A model generated the notes under the pieces. That model searched no databases and was not told the DNA's origin. It saw only the letters and a list, made by a program, of their open reading frames with translations. This document shows positions 1 to 10,657 of a DNA stretch of 64,000 nucleotides, one piece after another; the first letter of the stretch is position 1; every line of letters begins with the position of its first letter. The stretch comes from Euryodendron excelsum (Eukaryota > Streptophyta > Magnoliopsida > Ericales > Pentaphylacaceae), in NCBI GenBank assembly GCA_033060915.1, contig CM065398.1, positions 4,276,501-4,340,500 on the forward strand, written 5' to 3'. The translations under genes were made by a program, and so were the position numbers.

Positions 1-883
1 TTATTCGAAAAATCCACTCTTTCCAGCAGAGTGAGTAGATGGCATATAATTCTGGCTGAATTCGATAGTCTTCACGACTCGCAAGGCAGTTAAGGGGCAA
101 ATCATAGCAGATTACCTGGCAGAAAATCCTGTTGAGGAGTATCAACCTATGGATCCCAGCTTCCCCAACGAAGATATCTTATACACCGAGTTTGAGGCCT
201 AGAAACAAGAAGACTCGGGGTGAAAAATATACTTTAATGGAGCTTTAAACAAGATGGGCGCAGGAATTAGGGCAATCATAGTATCTGAGGAGGGCCATCA
301 CTACCCCATTGTGTCCAAAATAAAATTCGACCTCTGCACCAATAATATTGCCGAATATGAAACTTGCATTTTGGGGTTACGATTGGTGATAGAAATGAAG
401 ATTGAGGAGTTGACGGTCTTCGGGGATTCTGATCTGGTGATTCAACAAACCAAGGAGGTGTACTAGACTAGGGATGACAAACTTTCTCCTTACCATGAGC
501 AGATCAAGGGCCTCTGTCAAAGGTTTCAGAAAACAGGTTTCCACCATATTCCCCGGACCGAAAACAGTTTTGCTGATGCCTGGGCTACTTTAGCTGTGGC
601 TATTAAAGTAGATGAAGGTTTTGAAATCCCTCCCCTCCAAATCTTTGTTCGAGATACGCTATCACACTGCCTCAACACCTTCATCGAATTAGACGGACGG
701 TCCTGGTTCTACGACATCAAAAGATATATACAGACCAGAGAATTCCCTGTCCAGGCCATACAAAATGATAAGAAGATGATCCGGAGGAAGGCGGTCTAGT
801 ACTTTCTAGTTGGAAATAAGCTTTTCAAGAGATCCCCCATAGGGCCCCTGAAATGCATTGATGCAGCGAAGGCAAGAGAAATT
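1..883 (+). pseudogene. Tat-lineage pol fragment: end of first RNase H and a second RNase H
   Basis: This is the middle part of a Ty3/gypsy polyprotein that enters from the left of the window. Bases 1-150 translate as the usual end of the RT-linked RNase H (a SRVSRWHIILAEFD stretch, then KAVKGQIIADYLAENPV once one frame change is allowed). A second RNase H follows at about 220-590: YFNGA, NNIAEYE, GDSDLVIQQT and the terminal FADAWATLA. A second RNase H between RT/RNase H and integrase is the hallmark of the Tat lineage. The Glu of NNIAEYE and the Asp of GDSD are kept, but the first catalytic Asp (normally YFDGA) reads Asn at about 235-240. In-frame stops occur near 200, 221, 464 and 797, so it is dead. 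The linker at 596-880 leads into integrase. Confidence 0.85.
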
Positions 884-1953
884 ATGAGGGAAGTCCATGA
901 AGGAACCTGTGGGCCCCACATGAATGGCCATACTCTCTCAAAAAAGATCCTCATAACAGGATATTATTGGACCATCATGGAAATGGATTGTGTTCAGTAC
1001 GTCCTCCGATGTCACAAGTGTCAGATATATGGGGACCTGATCAAGGCCCCACCCGTTGAGCTCCATTCAATGGTAGCCTCGTGGTCTTTTTCCATATGGG
1101 AAATGGATATGATCGGCCCCATCTCTCCAAAGGCCTCAAATGGGCACCGGTTCATCTTGGTTGCCATTGATTACTTCACAAAGTGGGTCGAAGCCACATC
1201 CTATGCACATGTCACCAAGAAAGTAGTGAACAAGTTCCTCAAAAGCCACATTATCTACCGATATGGGTTTCCAGAATCGCTTATCACTGATAATGCTACC
1301 AACTTGAATAATGACTTGATGACCCGGTTGTGTCAAACCTTCAAAATCACTCACCGAAACTCGGTAGGATACCGGCCGCAAATGAATGGGGTCGTAGAAG
1401 CTGCCAACAAGAACATCAAGAGAATCCTCTGGAAGATGATCGACCATTACAAAGATTCGCATGAGAAGCTCCTTTTCACACTCATGGCCTACCGAACCAC
1501 AATGAGGGTCTATATCGGAGCAACACCATATGAGTTGGTCCACGGAAGCGAAGCAATGCTCCCGGTCAAGATAGAAGTTCCTTCCATGAGGGTGCTAGTA
1601 GAGACACAGCTAGAAGAGGCAGAATGGGTCAAGGATCGATATGCTCAACTATGCCTGCTGGATGAAAAACGGCTGGCCACCGTCTGCCACGCTCAGTGCT
1701 ATAAAAGGAGAGTAGCTAAGGCGTTTCATAAGAAGGTGAGACCTCGAAATTTCCAAGTTGGGGAGCTAGTGTTGAAAAAGATCATCTCCCACCAAGAAGA
1801 ACCTCGGGGGAAGTTCGCCCCCAATTACGAAGGGCCCTTCGTAGTCAAGAAGGTCCTAATAGGGGGGGGGGGGCACTCAAACTAGCAGAGATGGATAGGT
1901 AGGAGTTCCCCAATCCCTTAAATTCAGACTCAGTCAAATGCTACTTTGTGTAA
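884..1953 (+). pseudogene. Ty3/gypsy (Tat) integrase, nearly intact
   Basis: This region would insert the element's cDNA into the host chromosome. It reads open for 333 codons from Met 884, although that Met is internal to the original polyprotein. A zinc-binding HHCC module is visible (His5, His12 or His16, Cys43, Cys46). The catalytic core has Asp75 (WEMDMIGP), Asp136 (LITDNATN) and Glu172 (NGVVEAANKNIKR), with exactly 35 residues between the last two, which is the D,D(35)E signature. The C-terminal part has a GELVLKK...YEGPFVVKKV motif and no chromodomain, as expected for Tat. A run of 12 G at 1862-1873 shifts the frame. In the other frame the protein continues through one TAG to ...SVKCYFV and a stop at 1951-1953. 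The 135-aa reverse ORF across this region is a shadow. Confidence 0.9.
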
Positions 1954-3541
1954 ACCAGAAGCTCTCCTTTTCTTTTAAGCAACAAGGAAGTCCGTTTGCA
2001 ATGAAAGGGGGCCATGAACTCTGATGAAAGGAAATGAATACGTTCTCTTTCAGAACCATCAAAATTCTTACAAAGGAACTCATAATGATTAGGCAGTTTA
2101 AATTGATATGATGAGAGGCCATCAATTCATTTTCCCACACACTATACCCCTTGCTATAACACCATCCCAAGCCAATTACGTTCCCCAATAAACTCGACGT
2201 GGTGATCACCATAAAAAACGGGCAAAAGTAAAACTCGTAAGCTAAATGAAAAAGCAGAACAGGAGAAGAAAGAAAGCTTCTAGTATGTAAAAAAAATTTT
2301 TTTTTTTAATTAATGATGGCGATAAATGCCTCTTGAGAGTCAATAGATTGTGCAAGTGGTAATATTGGGGAAAAGCTACAAGCCCTGTGTGGGTGTGAAT
2401 TCGTACCAAAAAGGAAGAAAGAAAAAAGGAAGATAAGCCCATAAAGATCTGAAAAAGTGATTACCGGTAAATCCTTGAAACCACATAACACTTTGAGTCT
2501 TTGACACCATCCCTTTCAAAAGTCCATAACCTAGCCTCATTACAACCTGACTCGAAAAGTCCTCTCTGATCAATGAAAACTGCCTAATCTAAGTTGAGTT
2601 TGATGTAAGAAAGATGATGATTCTAGAATGGGAATAAATGCCGAAAATCCTTGAGCTTCCACCTTGAAAAGCAGGCCCTCCCTCAGCTCTGAGAAAGTTT
2701 CCCTTTCGAAAAAAAAAAAAAAAAAGAAAGAGAGGGCGTGACCCCAAGGGCGCGGGGAAAACTCGAAAGAGCACTGCGAGTAAGAAGATGCAGGCATGGC
2801 AAGATATAAATCTTTCGGTTTGGTGAAAACCCGCAGGGGCGCCGAGACGCAAAAATGACAGAGTCGGGATCGGCGAAAACCTACAAAGGCGCTGAGGGCA
2901 AAAAAAAAACAAAAAAAAACGTCCCATATTCTCGTCAAAGTTGGCCCCAACCATCGAGTAGAGCATTCCCAAGCCATGGTAGGAAAAGACAGGGACAGGT
3001 TGTGGTCATCAAAAGGGCATTCCCTCGAAATCAATAGGCCAAGAAGAAGGAATCACGCAGGCTTCCGCCAAAGACACCTTGAGGGAAATCCCGTTCTAGG
3101 GAAATAGTTCTCATCTTACCATAGGAACAACCTCCCCTGTAATATATGTTAAACTAACAAAATGATGCAGGAACAAGCACACGGAGATATGTCCCAAAGA
3201 AAAGGTAGGATCCATTACAACTAAAACCATAATAATGTAGCTAATATAAACATGTCTATAAATGCAGGGAATCTTAGAAGAAAGTCAAACGCCCTACATC
3301 ATAACACAAAGAGGAGAAAAAGAGAAGAGTCGTGTCAGGGACGAGGGACTATGATGTAACGATCCACATCTCCATCTGAAGAATCCTCATCCAAACCCCT
3401 AGCAGCAAGACTCACGGGGACCAGAAGTAGCAGGCAACAGACCCGGCTCACTAAATGGCGGCACCACTAGCCCTCCCCCGAAAGGGCCGGCACTGGTAGA
3501 AGCCCCAAAAGAAGAAGTCGATAACTAGCTTAACCTATTGC
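1954..3541. other. E1 spacer between pol and the antisense gene
   Basis: No convincing gene is present. The stretch is non-coding spacer of element E1, A-rich, with homopolymers at 2287-2308, 2708-2724 and 2899-2919. Bases 2528-2590 contain a motif (AACCTAGCCTcATTACAACC, then a segment related to AAGTCCTCTCTGATCAATGAAAA) that recurs in the spacers of E2, E3 and E4. This ties the pol-bearing and pol-less elements to one group. Small reverse ORFs here are not conserved. Confidence 0.6.
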
Positions 3542-4077
3542 ACTAACATCGATCAAGGAGGTGGTCCCTTTCCTGCGAAAGGGTGTGTACCATATCTCTC
3601 AACTGAACTATGAACATGTCCCGCGGGTCACCCTCTACTGAAGAGGAAGTGCCTCGGGATCGCCGAGGGCGTCTAAGCCCCCAAGAAACATCAACCAAAG
3701 GAGAGTCTCTTACCCTGAACACTTCCTCCAGCTGTCTCTCTAAATCACCCACTCAGCCTCTGCTCATCTCTAGCTGAGTCTGCAACTCACTCATACGGGC
3801 GCGATAAATTCTCCGTAGGCGTCTCGCCCTAATGGTAGCAATAACCAAAAGATCAGCATACCCTACCAGAGGCAAAGGCGACTCTAGAAGAGGATCCCTG
3901 ACCGCAGCACCCCCCAAAACATACTCCCGAAACCATTTGATGTAATCGATAGTGGTTGTTAGAATGAAAGAGAATGGACCGTCTGAAGTATCATGCACCC
4001 CAAAAGTCTACCACAACTCTGTCAACTCAATCACTATGCCTTTCGGAACCTCGTCGCCAAAATAAGCTGGATAGCCC
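3542..4077 (-). pseudogene. E1 antisense gene (PMD-like), C-terminal part
   Basis: This is the 3' portion of the antisense gene of E1, separated from its 5' portion (9493-10657) by solo LTR D. On the minus strand it reads through a hydrophobic/aromatic segment (FILTTTIDYIKWFREYVLGG) and an Arg-rich helix (IRARRLRRIYRARMSELQTQLE). It ends in heptad-like helices (DLERQLEEVFRVR; QLRDMVHTLSQERDHLLDRC) that look like a coiled coil. An in-frame TGA near 3753 splits it, followed by the normal-looking stop at about 3543. Similar coil-like C-termini occur in the antisense genes of E2 and E5. The LTR insertion duplicated AGCCC at its edge. Confidence 0.65.
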
Positions 4078-4599
4078 TGTCGAGCCCAGATTGTTTGCAC
4101 TCAAGGAATACACACACAAGCGGGAAAAACACTGCACTCTCTCGTTAGAACTCACCCTCCTAAAAGAATGAGTGTGACTAGGTTTGAATTGAAAATAGAT
4201 TTGAATAAAGGGCTTTTGGAAAAAATTTGAGAGTCGCCACCTAACTTGATTAAGGTGAGTTAGGTCATCTAAAAACTAAGAATAATCCAAAGACTAGACT
4301 TAGGGTTTTTGGAAAACGATTTTGAAAATATCTCCTTAAGAGAGGGTTTTTAAGAAAATAAGTTGTTTGGCAACCTTTGGAAAACATTTAGCCCTTTTTT
4401 TGAAAATAACTTCGTTTTTTGTCTTTGAAATCAGTGATCCTAGGTTCGGAGGTTGGTTACGTGTAGGGAAGACGCACTAAGCCATCACCCTTCCTCGCCC
4501 TTGCGGTACCTACATGTCTATTTACCCTAGATTCACCTATGAGAGTCTTCAACTAACAAACTGTCCCATCCTATCCACTTTGAAAAAGGAATTTTTGAA

Positions 4600-7020
4600 A
4601 AGAAATTAACATGATGCATGATATGCAAATGCAAGAAAGGAGACTTGATTTGGAAATAGATTTGAAAAGAAGAATTTGATTTGATTTGAAAAGAAAAAGA
4701 TAGAAGTTTGAATTTGGAAAGAAGGTTTTGGAAATTGAAAATAGAGATTTGGAAATAGAAATTTGAAATTGAAAGTTTGAAATAGAACATAGAATTTGAG
4801 ATTTGAAAAAGGTGGTGGAAATAGAAATTTGAAAAATGTTGTGGAATTGGAGATTTGAAAGAAGTTGTGAAAATAGAAATTTGAAAAAGGTTGTGACTGC
4901 ACCTATGAGGGTTGCCTACGTATCCTTTTGGGGGAATTAGGTCAGTCGTAGTTCGGACAAGAGTCCGATTGAAAATAGAAGAGTTGATTTGAAAAAAAGT
5001 TGAAATTGGAATTTGGATTGAAACATTGAGAGATTGAACTTTGATTGGAAGATTTGAAAAGATTGGTTTTGAAAGACTTGGTTTTAGGAAACCTAGACTT
5101 AAGAAAAACTTGAGACTTAAAAAAGATTTGACTTGACTTGGAAGGATTTTAGAAAAGATTTGACTCAAAAGTTGGACTTGGAAAGATTAGGAAAGACTAG
5201 ATTTAGGAAAGGTTCGAATTAGGGAAGTTTTAAATTAGGAAAGTGTCATTTTAGGAAAGTTTTCAAATTAGGAAAGTTTTCAAAATAGGAAAGTTTTGAA
5301 ATTAGGAAAGTTTCAACTTAGGAAAGTTTTGAATTAAGAAAGCTTTATTTTAAGAAAGGTTTTGAATTTAGAAATGTTTTGAATTAGGAAAAGTTTAGTT
5401 TAAGAAAGGTTTAGAATTTGGAAAGTTTCAATTTAAAAAAATTTTAACTTAGGAAAGTTTTAACTTAAGGAAGTTTCGAATTTAGAAAGTTTTCAAAATA
5501 GGAAAGTTTCAAATTTGGAACGTTTTGAAATAGGGAAGTTTAGAAAGTAAGAAAGTTTTACGTTTAGAAAGCTTTAGATTTAGAAGGATTTGAAGTTTAG
5601 GAAAGTCTAGAATTTAGAAAGGTTAGAAGTTTAGGAAGATTTAACTTAAGAAAGTTTTGATTTCAGAAAGCCTAGAATTTTAGAAAAATTTTAGAGTTGG
5701 AGTTTTAGAAAACCTTGAGATTAGGAAAGGTTGAGTTTAGGAAAGATTTAAAAACCTAAATTTGGAAAGTTAAGATTTGGAAAGGGATGGAATTAGGAAA
5801 GGGTTAAATTAGGAAAGATTTGAAAGTTGAGTTTTAAAATTTAGGAAAGATTTTTATGTTCAAATTTTGGAAACTTTAAGATTTAGGAAAGTGGAAGATT
5901 AGGAAGGAGTTGAATTAGGAAAGATTTAGACTAGGAAGGGTTAAGATTCTTATTTCCTAAAACAAGGGGTTGGATTTTGTTTCTAAAGGAGAAGGTTTGA
6001 TTTTGTTTCAAAAAACGGAGGATAGGATCTAGTTTCCTAAATGGGAAGATTGGACTTGGTTTTCTAGAGGGAAGATTGGATTTGATAAGGATTTGGAAAG
6101 GGAGGTTTTAGAAACCTAGATTTGGAAGTGTATAGTTTTGACGTAGAAAATAGGTTTTGGAAATATGTATAGTTTTGATGTAGAAAACAAGGGGTTTTGG
6201 AAACCCAGTTTTTAAGGCAAGTTTGAAAATCGTGTTTTGGGAAAGAAAATTAGGGTTTCTTAATCGTGGCTCTAGGGCTTGATTTGGGCTCTAAGGAAAA
6301 AGATTTTTGGAAAGTGCGCTTTTGGAAACAAAGATTTTTAGAAGGGAATCCTAGAGAGGAGTTTTTGAAAAGTGAATTTGAAGGTAGAGTTTTTGGAAAG
6401 AGATTTTAAAAAGGAGTTTTTGGAAAGTGTGTTTTTGGAAACGAGGTTTTAGAAGGAAATCCTAGAGAGGAGTTTCTAGAAGGAAGATTTTGGAAAGAAA
6501 GTTTTTAGAAAGATTTTTGGAAAAAGATTATTGGAGAGAGTTTTTAGAAAAGAAATTTTGGAAGCGTTTTTTAGAAAGTGGATTTTGAGGAGAGCATTTT
6601 GGAAAGGAATTTAAGTGGAGAAGTTTTAGAAAATAGATTTTTGGAGGAGTTTTTAGAAAACAATTTTGGAAAGAAGAGTTTTTGGAAAGCACATTAAAAA
6701 AGGGGGTTTTAGAAAAAGAGATCTTTGAAAAGAGAGTTTTTTGAAAAGTATAAAAACGTCTCACTTTCTAAAAGTGATTCTAACCATAAGAAGGCTAGAA
6801 CCACTTTAAGAAAGTGGTTTTGAAAACAACAAGGAGTTGAAAATATGGACCAAGTTGGTCACTTTAAATGTAACACTTTCCTAAAGCAATCTTAGCCATG
6901 GAAAGGCTAGAATCACCCTAGGATCGTGATTTTGAAAACATGTTTTGAAAAAGGAGATTTTGATGCAATTTTGAAAACAAGTTTAATGCAAGCTTTGAAA
7001 ACGAGTTTGAAAACGATTTT
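4600..7020 (-). repeat. G-poor degenerate tract of LTR D
   Basis: Roughly 2.4 kb of imperfect short repeats around the theme TTTAGGAAAGTTTTGAA on the plus strand. In LTR sense it is A/C/T with very little G. The 211-aa and 98-aa Phe/Ser-rich reverse ORFs here come from this composition and are not genes. Confidence 0.8.
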
Positions 7021-7643
7021 TGGAAGAATGCAAGATAATGATATGCACAATGCAAATTTGGGGTCGTGAACATAGAAGGTTAAGGGTTCACCACATAATC
7101 AAGGGGGCCGAACCCACATGGTCTCCGGTTAGACTAAAAGAAAGCCCCCGACACGGTAACCCTCCAATAGTCTAATTCTACACATGGACCGGGAGTCCCC
7201 TTGTTTCAAGCATGCAAAGAAAGGGGGGAAAGAGATGGGGGATTAAAATAGAGAAAACCCAAGTGGGTTAGGAGAGACAAGAGAGAGAGGAAAGCATAGA
7301 AACTTAAAGAGAAAGCCTACCTTGTCTTGTTTATTTCACTTTGCTTTGCGCGCCTTGCTTTCTTGCTTTTTCTTCGGTCTTCGCTTCAGTCTTCGAGAGC
7401 TTTGTCTTGGTCTTCGAGAGCTTCGAGTTGCAGCAATCCAAGTCTTCAATGGAGGGTTGGAGGCCAGTGTATAAGTGTATAGGAGTGTGTATGAGTGTAT
7501 AGGAGGGTAGGGTTTGGTGTATGGTTGCTAGGGTTTGGAAAACCTAGAGAAGCTAGGGTTTAGGAATATACGAGCTATGTGTATTGAAAATTAGGGTTTT
7601 TAGATTGAGTTTGCGGACCCCTTTCACGTTGGAAGAGACTCTG

Positions 7644-7651
7644 TTTTTATA
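7644..7651 (-). promoter_or_regulatory. TATA box of LTR D
   Basis: TATAAAAA on the minus strand, in the context CCCACCTC-TATAAAAACAGAG. It aligns with TATAAATA in LTRs A, B, C and F. Degenerate GGCGCC palindromes lie just upstream (7668-7730). Confidence 0.75.
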
Positions 7652-9077
7652 GAGGTGGGATAGACCTGGCGCCTGTTGCAGTGGCACCAGGGCAAAATTC
7701 CTCTTGGCGCCAACCAATTAGGAAACTTTGTATGTCGGCAAGCAACGTATCTTTGGGCGCCTGTACTAGTGACTACCATGCAATTTTTAGCCTAGCTTCA
7801 CTAGGAGTGACTCTGAAAAGTCCGAGAATGATTTGAAGAGGTCGGGAATGGCCTGGAAGGCCGGAAAGGGACAGGAACCCTTAGAATAGAGTCCCGGAAG
7901 TAGTGGACTTAAAAAAGGATAACAAGATTTGTCGAAAGGGTTGACTGGGCCATTAGGGGCAAAATGATCAACTGGATTGGAAAGTTGTCGGGACGGACTC
8001 AGAATGTCCCGAAAGAAGACTCAAGATTTAGAAACATTATTTAGAATGTTCCCAAAGGCTACCGGTTTGATACCTAGAGCCGGTGTGGTCGGAAAAGGCG
8101 ACCGGCCCACCAGGGGCAAAACGGTTATTTTACCCTGGGTTTACTGGAACTGACTCGAAACGATCCAGAAAGATAACAGAAAGTTGATAATAATATAAAA
8201 AGCAATCTCAGGAGGTTACCGGTTTGATACCCAGAGCCGGTGTGGCTAGAAATGTCGACCGGCCTTCCAAGGGTAAAAAGGTCATTTTGCACCGGGTTTG
8301 TCAGAACTGACTCGGAATGATCCGGAAAGGTAAAGGAAGATTGGGAATACTATAAGAAGTATTCTTGGGAGGTTACCGGTTTGATACGTAGAGCCGGTGT
8401 GGTTAGAAATGGCGACCAGCCCTCCAGGGAAAAAACGGTCATTTTGCACCGAAAAGTCTTGGAATTGGCCCGAAACTGACTAGAAGGAACCTAATCATGC
8501 TGGATTGCCTTTAAGACAATCTTGGAAGGTTGGACTTACCATTTTGAGGATTCAGATGTGTTCTTGAGATACATGCTAAAAAATGGCCTTAGGGGCAGTT
8601 TGGTTATTTTTCACCGAAGTGGGCTAGCAGGCACTGGTGTTGACCTAGGTTTTGAGTGTTTCCACCACTCTGACGGTGGTCACGTGATACAGGGGTTTAT
8701 TGGCAATTCCCTATATCGACCTGTTTGCGAGTATTTTCGTTACTTTGACGAATGTGATGTTTGCGAGTATTTTCGCTACTCTGACGGCTTGTGATCATTC
8801 CCGAGACTGCCTGATCTCGGGAAGCTGCTAAAGGGACTTAGCGCCTAAGAATCAACTTTCTCGAAAGGCATGCCTAAATGGACATTTCTGCATTGGTGGG
8901 CTAGCAAGTGCCAAAGGTGGACTGTTCTACCATTTAGGGGACTTGGGGTCTCGTCTCGGTTGACAGGTTTAAGGGGACTTATTGTTTCAAAGAGATTTTA
9001 TTCGAAAAACGTGCCGGAGCGTCTCAAGGAATCAACTGTCTTGAGAGAGGGATAGGAATTGGAATTGGAATTGGAAA

Positions 9078-9293
9078 GGGGACTTACCGTCTTCTGAAAG
9101 ACGCGCCTGTTGGAATTGGAAAGGGGACTTACCGTCTTCGAAAAGACGTGCCTGATTTGGAATTGGAAAGGGGAGTTACGTCTTCGGAAAGACGCGCCTG
9201 ATTTGGAATTGGAAAGGGGACTTACCGTCTTTGGAAAGACGTGCCTGTTGGAATTGGAAAGGGGACTTATTGTTTTTGGAAAGATGTGCCTGG
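9078..9293 (-). repeat. Tandem hairpin array in LTR D
   Basis: About five units of 45-48 bp. Each carries a hairpin with CGTCTT/AAGACG-type arms around a 4-nt loop, for example CGTCTT-CGAA-AAGACG near 9138. The same array occurs at the same place in the other LTRs, with different copy number. Confidence 0.8.
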
Positions 9294-9492
9294 TTTGGAA
9301 AGAGATCGAACAATGCCCCCAAGGGCATTTTGGTCTTTTTGCCTCTATTTGGGCCCCGCGGGGCCCGCGAAGCTATGAATTGGTGGGATTAGACTTAGAA
9401 AGTTGATTTGGATTGAAATATGTCCATATTGATTTGAGTACAAGTCTGGACGGACCGTAGACTGCCGAGCGGTCAAAAATGGGGTGCTTACA

Positions 9493-10657
9493 AGCCCGTC
9501 ACCATGGCAGTGTAAGGGACGTCCTGTGTCCGACCCAACTGACGGAGGACCCGAATACCAAAGAAGGGCATAACGCCCTTAAGGCTAATCAAAGGGATAA
9601 AAACATGACTCGTGGTCTGTACCCGTAGCGAATCAACATTGCATAAACCCACATACCACTGAACCAAGTCGGACCTCCTCGTTTGAAGGAATGCCACCCA
9701 GGCCATCTGGGAATCAGGGAAGTCAACACCATCAGTGATCTCCTGCTGAGACCTCACCAAACCACAGATGGGATCAACCTCCGGGTACCATATGTGATAA
9801 GTAATGCGATGAATGAACAAGTGCTCAAGAGCCCACAGCTGAAAGAGGGGTCGAGACCCCCTAAAAAAGGTGTCTCCCCTCTCTGAAACCGGGAAAAACT
9901 CACATATATCTCACCCACAGCCAACGGAGCGTAACAATACCCTCGGCGGATCGACAACAACAAGGAACAGAGTCTGCCATCCACCCGACCATCCCCCCGA
10001 GGGAATACTAGAAGACTCAACAAGATCAGGGCAAGCGCGTTCATCTGGGCAATTGGCCACTCTGTGGAAGTATGCCAAACACCAGGATAAGTGGTTTGAC
10101 CAGTACAAAACTCAAAGTGATCCAACAAAAAACCCACCTCCAGCACCGGAAAAGTAGGGTGAGAGGCTAAATCTAGAGCCTGGCGTCTAAGCCCCAACTG
10201 ACTGGAAATAACGGACATAAAGCCCCAGGGGAAGTCTGGGCCTACGATACCATCCTGACTGCTCCTTAAGCCCAGCAAATGCCCATACTCATGAGGTGTT
10301 GGTGTCATCTCAAAATCGCTAAATCGTAATAAACATAGCTTCGAACACCAGAAGGTGGCCGAGGCCTCAGCCAAGCCCGATACCAATCTCATGGCAAGAA
10401 GCGATCCCAAATACCTAAAAGCCCTACAAAAAATTTGCCGCTCCTCAGCATAGCTGGCGTACCAAGCTCGGAGTCGAGACATTACTACATCACCTTCCTC
10501 CGCTCCAGCTCCAGCTCCCGCTCCAGGAGTAACGGGACCACTATCGCTATCACCCCTAGCCGAGCTACCCTGGCTGCTGCCGCCCTCCTTGAGCTCTATC
10601 CGCGGAGCCTTCCCAAGGCGCCTCCTGTCCGGACCATCATCCTCGGCCTCTGACATC
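9493..10657 (-). pseudogene. E1 antisense gene (PMD-like), N-terminal part
   Basis: Coding exon of the gene antisense to E1, read leftward from ATG 10656-10654, directly after a splice acceptor (TTTTTCAG at 10658). The N-terminus, MSEAEDDGPDRRR, matches the starts in E2 (MADAGDDSSKRRR) and E3 (MADAGDDGSERRR). A Gly/Ala/Ser-rich low-complexity stretch follows, residues 25-55. Residues about 95-135 (ATFWCSKL...DFEMTPTPHEYGHLLGL) resemble the core of the plant mobile domain, where an aromatic strand and an E-x-T-P-T-x-x-E/D turn precede a Leu-rich segment. The product would be nuclear if it behaves like Arabidopsis MAIN/MAIL1; this is inference. The open frame runs to 9754, then a frameshift near 9810 passes to another frame that stays open to the LTR D insertion. 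Joined to 3542-4072 the gene would be about 560 codons. Confidence 0.7.

Larger units (their letters stand above)
4078..9492 (-). mobile_element. Solo LTR D of a Tat/Ogre-like element, 5,415 bp
   Basis: On the minus strand it runs from TGTAAGCACC (ending at 9492) to the ...CTCGACA end at 4078. It is flanked by perfect 5-bp duplications AGCCC (4073-4077 and 9493-9497) and has no internal region, so it is a solo LTR left by LTR-LTR recombination. It sits inside the E1 antisense gene. In LTR sense it contains: a tandem hairpin array (9293 down to 9078); conserved blocks with repeated GGTTTGATACCCAGAGCCGG-type units (8030-8420); degenerate palindromes (7668-7730); a TATA box (7644-7651); AAACCCTAG-like boxes; a splice-donor-like site (7320); a 2-kb G-poor tract (7000 down to 4600); a two-hairpin island (4890-4968); and a primer-site-like motif near 4230. 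Confidence 0.93.

Noticed and set aside
2570..3034. 154-aa and 127-aa reverse ORFs with Phe-runs
   Set aside because: They cross an A-run in the E1 spacer and are not conserved in E2-E4.
4533..5168. 211-aa reverse ORF rich in Phe, Ser and Ile
   Set aside because: Falls in the low-complexity LTR tract; other LTR copies have unrelated broken frames.
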